A DNA stretch of 64,000 nucleotides from Sulfurovum sp. AR (GTDB taxonomy: Bacteria; Campylobacterota; Campylobacteria; Campylobacterales; Sulfurovaceae): contig NZ_AJLE01000006.1 in the NCBI RefSeq assembly GCF_000296775.1, positions 124,001 to 188,000 on the forward strand. The letters run 5' to 3'. Shown here piece by piece: positions 11,622 through 19,945 of this stretch. Under the pieces are notes generated by a model. It searched no databases, had not been told where the DNA came from, and was given only the letters and a program-made list of their open reading frames with translations. Both the position numbers and the translations under genes were made by a program. Within the stretch, counting starts at the first letter, position 1. Every line of letters begins with the position of its first letter.

Positions 11622-11627
11622 CCCTTC

Positions 11628-12050
11628 CTATAATTTGCTAAATTTAGCTTTTAGGCTCTCTTTGAAAAGAGGCATTTGAGAAAGAAGAGAGTTTTTAAGG
11701 TTCTCTTTGTCAGAGTTTAGCTTTTCTACGAATTTGTTATACTCAGTTTCTAGTTCATTTTGTCTGGTCTCAATTCTACTTGCAGCCAATGTTTTTTCAT
11801 CATCAATTGCTTTCTGTCTGATTCCAGCAGCTTCATTTTTAGCATTGCTGATAATTTCATCTGCCTTTGCATTTAGTTCGTCGCTGTTACCGCTAAGACC
11901 TTTTGCAGCTTCTAAATCTTTTGCTATAGAGTGATCTCTGTCATCCATAAATTTCACCAATGGCTGAAATAGCATATTATTTAAAAGAACAAGTAGGGTT
12001 AGAAACAAAGCCAATACGAACAACATCAATGGTGGTTGTATGTCAAGCAT
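11628..12050 (-). CDS. atpF': F0 ATP synthase subunit b'
   Basis: 140 residues. One N-terminal membrane helix (PPLMLFVLALFLTLLVLLNN) followed by a charged coiled coil. Its short length and position before atpF identify the second stalk subunit b', which pairs with b as in photosynthetic bacteria and Campylobacterota. First gene of the atp operon. The Shine-Dalgarno sequence AGGAG lies within one arm of an inverted repeat (see separate entry). Confidence 0.93.
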   Translation of the reverse strand: MLDIQPPLMLFVLALFLTLLVLLNNMLFQPLVKFMDDRDHSIAKDLEAAKGLSGNSDELNAKADEIISNAKNEAAGIRQKAIDDEKTLAASRIETRQNELETEYNKFVEKLNSDKENLKNSLLSQMPLFKESLKAKFSKL

Positions 12051-12056
12051 TAAAAC

Positions 12057-12100
12057 TCCTCATGTAATTTCGCGTTATTCTATCATTATTGACATGAGGA
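12057..12100 (-). promoter_or_regulatory. atp operon promoter and inverted repeat covering the atpF' ribosome binding site
   Basis: TCCTCATGT (12057-12065) and ACATGAGGA (12092-12100) form a 9-base inverted repeat. On the minus strand the proximal arm contains the AGGA of the atpF' ribosome binding site. A -10-like TAGAAT (complement of 12077-12082) lies between the arms, so a transcript from it would lack the distal arm while readthrough from parB would carry both. Seen directly; the regulatory meaning is inference. Confidence 0.4.
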
Positions 12101-12173
12101 TATGATTAAAATCTTTGAGTATTTTAAATATAAAGAGGAATTATAGATTTTGTTTAAATAAAGTGTTTATCTT

Positions 12174-13049
12174 CTACCCATTCTTGGCTTGTAACTGTGC
12201 TAAAAACTTTTCAACCTCTTTGTCATTCTCAAAACTGATTTCAATACTTTTTGCTTTGAGCTTATATTTAAAAGGTAGAGTCTCAGATAACACATCAGCA
12301 TACTTATCCAATAACTTCACAGTTGCTGGTTTGGATATAGGCACAGAACCACTCTCTTTGTGATTCTTGACCATATTTTCTGTATCACGTACACTCAGTT
12401 TCTGGCCGATGACACTGTCTATCACAATTTTTTGTTTCTTTTCATCAAGTCCGACCAGGACCTTTGCATGACCTTGTGATATCTTTCCCTCAACAAGCTG
12501 CTCCTGGGCATAAGAAGAGAGGCTTAGAAGACGCATGGTATTGGTGATCTGTGAACGGCTTTTGTGTACAATAGATGAGAGGTCATCATGTGTGATATTA
12601 TGTACTTCTATCAATTCTGCATAAGAGTTTGCCAGTTCTATTGCATTGAGGTTCTCTCTTTGTATATTTTCGATCAGCGCAAGTTCACGCAGTCTTATTT
12701 CATCGATATCCACATTGGCAATAATGGCTTTTATCGTGTTAAGTTTTGCAAGCTTGTGTGCTCTAAGACGACGCTCACCGGCGATAAGAAGATACCCATC
12801 CCCTTTTTCTATCACAACGATAGGCTGAAGCAGTCCATGCTCTACAATAGAGTGACTTAACTCTTTGAGGGCTTGTTCATCAAAATGTTTACGCGGCTGA
12901 AAAGGGTTTGCTGCAATACTTTCAACAGCGATCTCTTCTACCCTAGCACCTTGAGACTCAAGCTCAAAACTGTCAATATCACTTAAGTCTCTTTCATACG
13001 CCTCTTCTACTTCAGAAAGGATCTCTCCTAGTCCTCTGCCTAATGCCAT
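12174..13049 (-). CDS. parB: ParB/Spo0J chromosome-partition protein
   Basis: 291 residues. The N-terminal ParB/Srx-like CTPase domain contains ANPFQPRKHFD and LLIAGERRLRAHKLA. A helix-turn-helix region follows (LSSIVHKSRSQITNTMRLL), then a C-terminal dimerisation segment. ParB loads on parS sites near the origin and works with ParA in segregation. It lies 2 bases after parA. I found no obvious parS (TGTTTCACGTGAAACA) in the window, though I could not search exhaustively. Confidence 0.96.
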   Translation of the reverse strand: MALGRGLGEILSEVEEAYERDLSDIDSFELESQGARVEEIAVESIAANPFQPRKHFDEQALKELSHSIVEHGLLQPIVVIEKGDGYLLIAGERRLRAHKLAKLNTIKAIIANVDIDEIRLRELALIENIQRENLNAIELANSYAELIEVHNITHDDLSSIVHKSRSQITNTMRLLSLSSYAQEQLVEGKISQGHAKVLVGLDEKKQKIVIDSVIGQKLSVRDTENMVKNHKESGSVPISKPATVKLLDKYADVLSETLPFKYKLKAKSIEISFENDKEVEKFLAQLQAKNG

Positions 13050-13051
13050 AC

Positions 13052-13837
13052 CTAACCTCTTGCGATGACGGTTGCAAGATCTCTATAGGCTACAGAACCT
13101 TTTGAACTTGCAGCATATGAAGTCACTGGTTTGCCAAAACTCGGACTCTCTGCGATCTTGACATTTCGTGGTACAACGATACACCCTTTCCCTTTTTTTA
13201 CATGGAAAAGTTTGTCTTTAAAATGATGGCTCAAATCAGCCAGCACCTGTTTAGAAAGATTATTCTGACCAGAGTACATTGTAGGCAAGAAACCTTTGAT
13301 CTTGAGTTTCGGGTTGATCGTCTTTTTCAAAAGCCCTACCGTATTGAGTAGCTGTGCCAATCCTTCCAATGCAAAAAACTCACACTGGATCGGTATGATC
13401 ACTGAATCAGATGCACTCAACGCATTAATGGTAATAGGTCCTAATGCCGGAGGTGAATCTATAATAATAAAATCAAATTTAGAAGCAACCTCTTGAAGTT
13501 TTCCTTTCAGGAATAATTCTCTGTTTTTTGCCTTAGGATTATAAAACTCTTTTTCTATACCGACCAACCCAATGTTAGAAGGCACAAGTTTAAGGTTTTT
13601 AACGTCAGTTTTAAGGATCACTTCTGAAAGTTTTTTACTTCCAATCAGTACATGATAGATATTATATTCATAATCCCCTCTGCTAAAACCTAAACTTGTT
13701 GTTGCATTGGACTGTGGATCAATATCAAGAAGAAGGACCTTCTTCCCTTTTTCAGCCAAAGAGGCTGCCAGATTGACTGCTGTTGTTGTTTTTCCTACGC
13801 CACCCTTTTGGTTGGCTATACTAATTATCTCACTCAT
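13052..13837 (-). CDS. parA: ParA/Soj chromosome-partition ATPase
   Basis: 261 residues. Deviant Walker A KGGVGKTT at 11-18 and DIDPQSNATTSLG identify the ParA/MinD superfamily. Pairing with parB makes it the chromosomal ParA. ATP-driven dimerisation on DNA moves ParB-parS complexes. Its start overlaps the birA stop by 4 bases. Confidence 0.96.
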   Translation of the reverse strand: MSEIISIANQKGGVGKTTTAVNLAASLAEKGKKVLLLDIDPQSNATTSLGFSRGDYEYNIYHVLIGSKKLSEVILKTDVKNLKLVPSNIGLVGIEKEFYNPKAKNRELFLKGKLQEVASKFDFIIIDSPPALGPITINALSASDSVIIPIQCEFFALEGLAQLLNTVGLLKKTINPKLKIKGFLPTMYSGQNNLSKQVLADLSHHFKDKLFHVKKGKGCIVVPRNVKIAESPSFGKPVTSYAASSKGSVAYRDLATVIARG

Positions 13838-14469
13838 CGTAAACTAAACACCCTCTTCCCCTCTATCATTAAAGAGCCATCTGCACATAAAGTCGCATCT
13901 GACAAGCTCTTTTTATCGTTTTCAATATGCACTGAAAACTTTCTGCTTAGTTCAAATTCTATCTCATACTCTCTAAAAACTTCCTTCCATTTTGGAAATT
14001 TTTCGAGTGCCAAAAGGTACTTTTCCAGTAGAAATTGAGCTGAAATATCGCATTCTAAGGCTCTGTAGCCATTTTGAGAATCTTTTAAATTTATTCCCAT
14101 TCCACATACTAACGTATTTTTGAATTTTTTTGTAATTGTACCGCCTATTTTTTCATCATTTAAATAGAAATCATTAGGCCATTTTAACCAGATATTTTCA
14201 TCATGTGCCTCAAGTGTTTGTTTCATGATAAAAGAGAAATAAATAGAAGCAGATTCAAGCGGTAGATCTTTAGGCAGATCCTCCAAGTTCACGGCGATGG
14301 AGGCAAAAAAGTTTCCTTCTCCTCCTGACCAAGAGTTATCACGGCTTCCTATACCGGAATACTGTTGATTGGCGATCACGGCCAAAGGGGCTTGCACGCT
14401 TTGCTTCTTTAATTGTTCCAAAAGATAGGTTTGTGTAGAAGCAAGCGTATCAAATGATACTATCTCCAA
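13834..14469 (-). CDS. birA: Biotin-[acetyl-CoA-carboxylase] ligase (monofunctional BirA)
   Basis: 211 residues, containing only the ligase part. The biotinyl-AMP loop appears as GIGSRDNSWSGGEGNFF and the catalytic segment as KWPNDFYL. There is no N-terminal helix-turn-helix repressor domain, so it should biotinylate the carboxylase carrier protein without regulating transcription. Its start overlaps the end of fmt by 20 bases. Confidence 0.92.
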   Translation of the reverse strand: MEIVSFDTLASTQTYLLEQLKKQSVQAPLAVIANQQYSGIGSRDNSWSGGEGNFFASIAVNLEDLPKDLPLESASIYFSFIMKQTLEAHDENIWLKWPNDFYLNDEKIGGTITKKFKNTLVCGMGINLKDSQNGYRALECDISAQFLLEKYLLALEKFPKWKEVFREYEIEFELSRKFSVHIENDKKSLSDATLCADGSLMIEGKRVFSLR

Positions 14470-15364
14470 CTTTTAGCCCCCTTCCTACACAATATGCTTT
14501 GGCTGACATTGCCTTTTTTGATGCAGGCTGGATCGTTTCGATCTGCAAAGATCCCTTCAGGCAACCGACTACTACACTTTCATCTATAAAAGAGAGAATC
14601 TCAAATGCCTTGTTATGTGATCCTGTATCTGCCAGAGATAGTCCGTCAAATTTTGTACCATTCGCAGCAAAAATACCCGGCCAACCTTCAAATGCGCGGT
14701 ATTTATTATAGATGACACTTGCATCTGAGAAATCTACTTCGCCATCACTTTTTTTGATCTTTTTACAGAGTGTTGCTTCGGTTTCATCTTGTACTTGAGG
14801 TGTGATATTCTCAAAATTTCTAATAGTGCTAAGTGTCAGTCTGCAGGCATCAGAGGTTAATTGTGCCATGAGTGCATGAAGACGCATATCTTCGGGGATA
14901 ACAAACTCAATCTTTTCAAGCATGGGACCCGTATCCAGTCCTTCCTCCATCAGCATGGAAGTGACACCCGTTTTGGTGTCACCGTGAAGCAGAGATTGCT
15001 GTACAGGAGAAGCACCTCTATACTGAGGTAAAAGTGAAGCATGCAAATTAATACAAGGGGCAATATCCAATATACTTTTAGGCAGTATCTGTCCAAATGC
15101 CGCCACCACAATAAAATCAGGTTTCAACGCTTTGATCGTATCTTCAATACCCTCATCACTTAAGCGATGAGGCTGAAGGACATCAATACCATGCTTTAAT
15201 GCCAACTCTTTCACAGGAGGTGCTGTCAACACTTTCTTACGTCCCACAGGACGGTCTGGTTGTGTGAGTACTAGAGAGACCTCCATATCTTCAGCTTCTA
15301 TCAGTGTCTTGAGTATCTCTTTTGCATAGTGGGGTGTTCCCATGTAAACTATTTTGTATTTCAT
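14450..15364 (-). CDS. fmt: Methionyl-tRNA formyltransferase
   Basis: 304 residues, full length. The N-terminal formyl-transfer domain has IVYMGTPHYAKEIL, the folate-site segment SLLPQYRGASPVQQS and DTGPMLE. The C-terminal domain (about 205-304) binds the tRNA. It formylates initiator Met-tRNA with 10-formyltetrahydrofolate. Lies between proB and birA in a housekeeping run. Confidence 0.95.
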   Translation of the reverse strand: MKYKIVYMGTPHYAKEILKTLIEAEDMEVSLVLTQPDRPVGRKKVLTAPPVKELALKHGIDVLQPHRLSDEGIEDTIKALKPDFIVVAAFGQILPKSILDIAPCINLHASLLPQYRGASPVQQSLLHGDTKTGVTSMLMEEGLDTGPMLEKIEFVIPEDMRLHALMAQLTSDACRLTLSTIRNFENITPQVQDETEATLCKKIKKSDGEVDFSDASVIYNKYRAFEGWPGIFAANGTKFDGLSLADTGSHNKAFEILSFIDESVVVGCLKGSLQIETIQPASKKAMSAKAYCVGRGLKVGDSII

Positions 15365-15393
15365 TCCATTCTTCTTTTTATAACTTCACGTGT

Positions 15394-16155
15394 TTAGGCT
15401 TTAAAAAGTGTTCCACCCTTATGCTCACCGTCTACAAGAAATGCTTTCACATCACCCAGATCAAATCCACTTGCCAAAAACATCTCTCTGCCCTGTTTCA
15501 TTAAAAAATCTGCAGATTGTAGTTTCGTCACAATTCCACCTGTTGCAAATTCATTATTGGGCGTATGTTCAGCGTTGAGTTCATCCTCTGCTAGTCTATT
15601 GACTACTACTCTTCGTTTGGCATCGTCATATTTATTTGGATCTTTATCATAAAAAGCATCGATATCTGAGAGTATGACAAGAAGTGAGGCATCAAAGTAG
15701 TGTGCCACATGTGCAGAGAGTCTGTCATTGTCTCCAAAAACCAATTCTTCGATACTGACGGTATCATTTTCATTGATGATAGGTACCACATTATTTTTTA
15801 ACAATGTATCTATTGCATTTTTCGCATGTGCGATGTGTTCAGGTTCGCCAAACACATCTGCACTCAAAAGTACTTGAGAACAGAGTAAATTAAACCTGGC
15901 AAACTTCTCCTGATACATTTTGAGAAGGAGTGGCTGGCCTATCGCAGCCAGTGCCTGTTTGTTTGCGACTTGACTTCGATCAAGTGGTAATTGAGTATAA
16001 CCTGCAGATACTGCACCTGAACTCACCAAGATCACATCATAGTGATGTGTTTTCAGTTCGGCTATTAATTGTACCAGTGCCAGCATACGTGGTTTAGCAA
16101 TGGCACCATTTTCTGTTAAAACATGGGAACCCACTTTAATGACTATTCTTTTCAT
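15394..16155 (-). CDS. proB: Glutamate 5-kinase, short form without PUA domain
   Basis: 253 residues. The amino-acid-kinase fold is clear: [15 protein letters not shown] at the start, [11 protein letters not shown], and [18 protein letters not shown]. It phosphorylates glutamate in the first step of proline synthesis. The C-terminal PUA domain found in E. coli ProB (about 367 residues) is missing, as in other Campylobacterota by recollection. No proA is nearby. Confidence 0.93.
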   Translation of the reverse strand: MKRIVIKVGSHVLTENGAIAKPRMLALVQLIAELKTHHYDVILVSSGAVSAGYTQLPLDRSQVANKQALAAIGQPLLLKMYQEKFARFNLLCSQVLLSADVFGEPEHIAHAKNAIDTLLKNNVVPIINENDTVSIEELVFGDNDRLSAHVAHYFDASLLVILSDIDAFYDKDPNKYDDAKRRVVVNRLAEDELNAEHTPNNEFATGGIVTKLQSADFLMKQGREMFLASGFDLGDVKAFLVDGEHKGGTLFKA

Positions 16156-16164
16156 TAGACCTAC

Positions 16165-17280
16165 TTACTCAGCTTCTTGTTCTACTTTGACCATTTTGAC
16201 AAAATCACTGATCGCATAACGCAGTGCTTCCGTATTTAAGTGTGCTACAGATGAGATAGGAAGTACAAAAAATGGTTTCTCTTCTGGCAGTTGTAGACCA
16301 AAATCAGTCTTAAATCCATAACTTAGATAGTTTGTATCTGCTTTATATTTCTGTAGTGTATTATTTGCTTCCAAACCTATGTCCGCTAAGAATGTTTCTG
16401 TCAAAACATTCACTTCCTCTTGTGAAAGTGAATCAATTTTGGTAATAGCGATCGCATGCTTTCGTGTAGCAAGTGTTTCAGAATAACGTTTTAATTCAAC
16501 CAGAAGCGTCTCATACTGATACTTCATCTCTCGGTAATTTGCCGCATCGATCATAAGAAGCAATGTTTTTGTTCTTTCAATATGCTTCAAAAATTCCAAG
16601 CCCAAGCCTCTACCATCACTGGCACCCTCAATAATACCAGGTATATCAGCCATCATGAAAGAATCGAAGTCACCTACATGCACCACACCGAGTTTCGGTG
16701 TCAGTGTTGTAAACTCATAATTGGCTACTTGAGGTCGTGCATTGGAAAGTGTAGAGATCAATGTGGATTTTCCTACATTTGGATATCCTACTAAACCTAC
16801 ATCTGCAATGAGTTTCATTTCAAGTCTTACATGTTTGGTGATCCCTGGAAGTCCAGGCTGTGCATAGGTCGGTCTTTGGTTACTTGAACTTTTAAAGTGC
16901 ATATTTCCTAAACCACCCTTACCCCCTTCAAGGAAAAGAACCACTTCTCCTTCATTGACCAGGTCAAGAAGCTCTTCACCTGTCTCCATATCAACGACTG
17001 TTGTGCCAGGAGGAACCGTGATAATGGTGTCGTGTCCCTTGCGACCATAACACTTACGTCCTTCTCCGGGACGACCATTCTCTGCTTTAATATGGTTGCG
17101 TCCACGAAGTGCCGAGAGAGTATCTGTATTATTGTCTACTTTGAAAAACACAGAACCTCCGCGTCCTCCGTCACCACCATCGGGACCACCTTTAGAGACA
17201 AACTTTTCTGTCCAAAAAGAGATGGCACCCGCACCACCTTTACCAGAACTAACTGTTAGTTCTACACTATCTACAAACAT
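16165..17280 (-). CDS. obgE: Obg/CgtA GTPase
   Basis: 371 residues. A Gly-rich Obg fold fills about 1-158, including [14 protein letters not shown]. The GTPase domain has G1 GYPNVGKS (165-172), [10 protein letters not shown] and ITKID. A short C-terminal tail ends in acidic residues. Obg proteins take part in late 50S assembly and stress response. The gene follows rplU and rpmA in many bacteria; here a small lipoprotein gene on the other strand separates them. Confidence 0.96.
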   Translation of the reverse strand: MFVDSVELTVSSGKGGAGAISFWTEKFVSKGGPDGGDGGRGGSVFFKVDNNTDTLSALRGRNHIKAENGRPGEGRKCYGRKGHDTIITVPPGTTVVDMETGEELLDLVNEGEVVLFLEGGKGGLGNMHFKSSSNQRPTYAQPGLPGITKHVRLEMKLIADVGLVGYPNVGKSTLISTLSNARPQVANYEFTTLTPKLGVVHVGDFDSFMMADIPGIIEGASDGRGLGLEFLKHIERTKTLLLMIDAANYREMKYQYETLLVELKRYSETLATRKHAIAITKIDSLSQEEVNVLTETFLADIGLEANNTLQKYKADTNYLSYGFKTDFGLQLPEEKPFFVLPISSVAHLNTEALRYAISDFVKMVKVEQEAE

Positions 17281-17354
17281 TTATAACCTTTAATCTTGTG
17301 AAAAAAACTACCATATATACCTTATGTATATGAGTAGAGTATATGAATTATGAA

Positions 17355-17388
17355 ATTATACCTAAATTAGGGGAAGAATCGCTATAAT
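17355..17388. promoter_or_regulatory. Back-to-back -10 elements for obg and the 17417 lipoprotein gene
   Basis: GCTATAAT ends at 17388 on the plus strand, about 29 bases before the 17417 ATG. GGTATAAT lies on the minus strand with TATAAT as the complement of 17355-17360, about 75 bases before the obg ATG. Both are extended -10-like, the element that matters most in Campylobacterota promoters. No -35 was recognised. Confidence 0.55.
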
Positions 17389-17416
17389 TTTTATATTTGA
17401 TCTAAAAGGCGAATAT

Positions 17417-17728
17417 ATGTTTCATCGAACATCTATCTCATTCTTCATCATTGGAAGTCTATTATTCTATCTTACAGGTTGTAGCTCAAAAAAAGAACCT
17501 GTACATCAAAATGGATATTATCATAGCGGTATCTATTTTGGTAAAGACTTACCTGTAAACTATCAAAAAGGTATTATTGATGGGTGTACCACATCTAAAG
17601 GCACGTATTCAAAATCACATATGCTTTTTAATAACGATCAAAATTATAATAATGGTTGGTTCTTAGGACGTAATAGATGCAAACATCTATTGGTGATAGA
17701 AGAGTATGAGGAAAATATGGATAAATAA
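17417..17728 (+). CDS. Small lipoprotein of unknown function
   Basis: 103 residues. A hydrophobic N-terminus ends in the lipobox LTGC (Cys at about residue 22), so the product should be a lipid-anchored periplasmic protein. The mature part is polar and rich in Tyr, Asn, Gly and Lys with two further cysteines (DGC, RNRC), possibly a disulfide. AAAAGG lies about 8 bases upstream of the ATG and a -10 is present. I do not recognise the family. Confidence 0.7.
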   Translation: MFHRTSISFFIIGSLLFYLTGCSSKKEPVHQNGYYHSGIYFGKDLPVNYQKGIIDGCTTSKGTYSKSHMLFNNDQNYNNGWFLGRNRCKHLLVIEEYEENMDK

Positions 17729-17747
17729 GCCCGAACCAGTCGGACTT
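17727..17747 (-). terminator. Stem-loop downstream of rpmA
   Basis: On the minus strand AAGTCCGA and TCGGGCTT pair over 8 bases (one G-U) around a 5-base loop, 10 bases after the rpmA stop, followed by ATTTATCC. The arm overlaps the stop of the convergent lipoprotein gene. The U tract is weak, so termination strength is uncertain. Confidence 0.5.
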
Positions 17748-17756
17748 ATAAAGGGA

Positions 17757-18011
17757 TTATGCAGGTACTACTGAAACTTTCTTTTGAGTAGCAGATTTGT
17801 TATCAAACTTCACTACACCTTCGATAAGTGCAAATATAGTATGGTCTTTACCCATTCCTACACCATTACCTGGGTGAACTTTAGTTCCTCTTTGTCTGAT
17901 GATAATGTTACCTGGGATAACTGCTTCACCACCAAATTTTTTAACGCCTAAACGACGTCCAGCTGAATCACGGTTATTTTGAGTGGACCCTTGTCCTTTC
18001 TTGTGTGCCAT
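17757..18011 (-). CDS. rpmA: 50S ribosomal protein L27
   Basis: 84 residues with the L27 signature: N-terminal [20 protein letters not shown] and [15 protein letters not shown]. The N-terminal tail reaches the peptidyl-transferase centre. It begins with MAHKKG and so lacks the cleaved N-terminal extension known in Firmicutes. Follows rplU by 9 bases. Confidence 0.98.
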   Translation of the reverse strand: MAHKKGQGSTQNNRDSAGRRLGVKKFGGEAVIPGNIIIRQRGTKVHPGNGVGMGKDHTIFALIEGVVKFDNKSATQKKVSVVPA

Positions 18012-18020
18012 CTGATCTCC

Positions 18021-18326
18021 TTATGCTATTTTAGTAATTCTAACTCTTGTAAAGTCTCTTCTGAAACCTCTTTTAAGTTTTGAATCTTTTCTTCTTCTTT
18101 TCTTGTAGATGATAACTTTTTTATCTCTACCTTCATTGATTACTTCACCTTTAACTACAGCACCCTCTACGAAAGGAGCTCCCACAGTTAATTCACCGTT
18201 GTCTAGCGCTAGAACTTCTTTAAACTCTACCGCTGCTTTTGGCTCAAGATTCATGTTGTCAAAACAGATGATATCACCCTCTTGAACTTTAAATTGTTGG
18301 CCACTTGCTTTAATGATTGCGTACAT
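18021..18326 (-). CDS. rplU: 50S ribosomal protein L21
   Basis: 101 residues, the usual length. [18 protein letters not shown] and the basic C-terminal half ([20 protein letters not shown]) are diagnostic. First gene of the rplU-rpmA pair, with a clear -10 upstream. Confidence 0.98.
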   Translation of the reverse strand: MYAIIKASGQQFKVQEGDIICFDNMNLEPKAAVEFKEVLALDNGELTVGAPFVEGAVVKGEVINEGRDKKVIIYKKRRRKDSKLKRGFRRDFTRVRITKIA

Positions 18327-18367
18327 TGCAAAACCCTTTATATCTATTGTTTTTTAAAAAGTTCGTG

Positions 18368-18373
18368 ATTATA
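18368..18373 (-). promoter_or_regulatory. -10 element of the rplU-rpmA promoter
   Basis: Complement of ATTATA gives TATAAT within GGGTATAATCACG on the minus strand, about 42 bases before the rplU ATG. A short leader of roughly 35 bases is expected, with AAAGGG as ribosome binding site. Confidence 0.6.
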
Positions 18374-18438
18374 CCCAAAGTTGTTTTAATATTTTTTTAA
18401 ACTAAACGACTTTCCTTAGGTATTCCCTACTTTTGTCT

Positions 18439-18828
18439 CTAGTAAGTATAATCCGCTCCGGCAATTGCTATACAATCTATCTCAACCAGTGCATTTTTTG
18501 GAAGTGTTTTAACCGCTACTGTGCTACGTACTGGTTTATGTGTACCAAAATAATGCGCATAGATCGCATTGACTTTTTCAAAGTCATTCATATCTGCCAA
18601 AAAGATCGTTGTCTTGATCACATCATTAAAGTGTGCTCCAGCTGCTTCAAGTACATAAAAAAGATTTTTCATCACTTGATGTGTTTGGTTCTCTACATCA
18701 TCTGCAGCCATCACACCTTCCGGTGTCAATGCGATCTGTCCTGAGGTATAGATGAATCCATTTGCCACCACTGCTTGTGAGTATGGTCCTATTGCTGCGG
18801 GTGCTTCGTTTGTCGAAATAAATTTCAT
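18439..18828 (-). CDS. ridA: RidA-family enamine/imine deaminase
   Basis: 129 residues, full length. YjgF/UK114 motifs: GPYSQAVVANGFIYTSGQI and the C-terminal RSTVAVKTLPKNALVEIDCIA with Arg101 and Glu116, the residues used to hydrolyse 2-aminoacrylate and related imines. These intermediates come from PLP enzymes such as IlvA (48389-49600), so RidA would protect the cell's own PLP enzymes. Confidence 0.93.
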   Translation of the reverse strand: MKFISTNEAPAAIGPYSQAVVANGFIYTSGQIALTPEGVMAADDVENQTHQVMKNLFYVLEAAGAHFNDVIKTTIFLADMNDFEKVNAIYAHYFGTHKPVRSTVAVKTLPKNALVEIDCIAIAGADYTY

Positions 18829-18841
18829 TTACTTGTTCTCC

Positions 18842-19177
18842 TTAATTTCTTTCATAAAATATATATGATGTTGAGTAATCAGAAAATTCAAAATAGACTT
18901 TCTTCTCCCCTTCATCTTTTTTACCGTTAAAGTTTAGATCATCAATTCCATACCCGTAACGATACGGTCTTTGCTTACTGTCACTACTTCCATACGCGGT
19001 TGAAAGTTTATCTATTTTGATGAACTTATGTACCAGTTTATCACCGGCATAGATATCAAGTACACCATTGGTTCCTGTCCAGTTTTGCAGTGAACGGCTC
19101 AAACTGTTCTGAGTCTCTTGTGTACACCCGGCAAAGAACAAAATCATTCCTGATATAAATAATGTTTTAAGTTTCAT
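18842..19177 (-). CDS. Small lipoprotein of unknown function
   Basis: 111 residues. Lipobox FFAGC with Cys at about residue 18. The mature part has a short beta-like region (VLDIYAGDKLVHKFIKIDKLSTAYGSS) and a polar segment DDLNFNGKKDEGEK resembling a Ca-binding loop (D.N.NG..D). Lies 13 bases downstream of ridA's start codon region's opposite end, that is, just upstream of ridA on the same strand. Family not recognised. Confidence 0.7.
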   Translation of the reverse strand: MKLKTLFISGMILFFAGCTQETQNSLSRSLQNWTGTNGVLDIYAGDKLVHKFIKIDKLSTAYGSSDSKQRPYRYGYGIDDLNFNGKKDEGEKKVYFEFSDYSTSYIFYERN

Positions 19178-19217
19178 AGTGATCCTTTATCATATTTTAA
19201 CACTATTTGTTTTAGGT

Positions 19218-19892
19218 TTACGCCTCTGGCATACCAAATTTTTGTGTCATTAACTCGCCCTCATCATTGAAATAGAGATAATAGAGTTTATCTTTTGTCA
19301 CAGAAAGCCCGGCAAGATAGCGTAATGCCAAATTTGCCTGTAGAGATCCGATGTGCATCACGATAGGAGCTGTAATACCGCCAGGTTTATGATCAGAAAT
19401 ATTGAATACTTGAAAATTTGCCTGATCAAAGAAACAGACCTGTCCGTTAAACTCTTCAACACTTGCATAAATCCAAGGTGTATGGGTTGCTTTGGCATGC
19501 TTATCTATCTCACTTCTTACCGGAAGATTATCTGTGGCATCAAGTATGAGGTCATACGTGTTTCCCAATTCTTTGAAGGCATCAAAATCCATATCAAAAG
19601 CAAGCGCTTTGACAAATGGGTTTTTAGATTCTATCAATGCAGCTACAGTTTTGGCTTTATTTTTTCCTTCATCCTTCAGTGTAAATGCGATCTGTCTATG
19701 GATGTTATGATTTGAGACGATATCAAAATCCACCATGTGTATCTCACCTATACCTGAAGTACCTAGTGCCATCGCTAAAGTAGAACCCAGACCACCAGAA
19801 CCAATGATGGCTATCTTTTTATTTTGAAGTGATTTTTGTGTAGCCTCACCCCATAACTGTATTTGTCTGTTAAAATATTGCTCTGGTGTCAT
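19218..19892 (-). CDS. ThiF/MoeB/HesA-type E1-like adenylyltransferase without zinc site
   Basis: 224 residues. The nucleotide-binding loop GSGGLGSTLAMALGTSGIG (about 32-50), VDFDIVSNHNIHRQI and DATDNLPVRSEID are typical of E1-like enzymes that adenylate a ubiquitin-like carrier C-terminus or a small molecule. Only one cysteine is present (QVCFF), so the two CxxC zinc motifs of MoeB and ThiF are absent. The target is unknown; no ThiS- or MoaD-like gene is adjacent. It lies downstream of the nitrilase-like gene on the same strand. Confidence 0.85.
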   Translation of the reverse strand: MTPEQYFNRQIQLWGEATQKSLQNKKIAIIGSGGLGSTLAMALGTSGIGEIHMVDFDIVSNHNIHRQIAFTLKDEGKNKAKTVAALIESKNPFVKALAFDMDFDAFKELGNTYDLILDATDNLPVRSEIDKHAKATHTPWIYASVEEFNGQVCFFDQANFQVFNISDHKPGGITAPIVMHIGSLQANLALRYLAGLSVTKDKLYYLYFNDEGELMTQKFGMPEA

Positions 19893-19945
19893 ATCAAATC
19901 CTTTTTATACATTTTTATCAAAGTCTTTCTCTTGGCAAGAAAGAA

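Noticed and set aside
12051..13837. Replication origin or parS site near parAB
   Set aside because: No DnaA-box cluster or parS-like palindrome was noticed, although reading by eye is not exhaustive.
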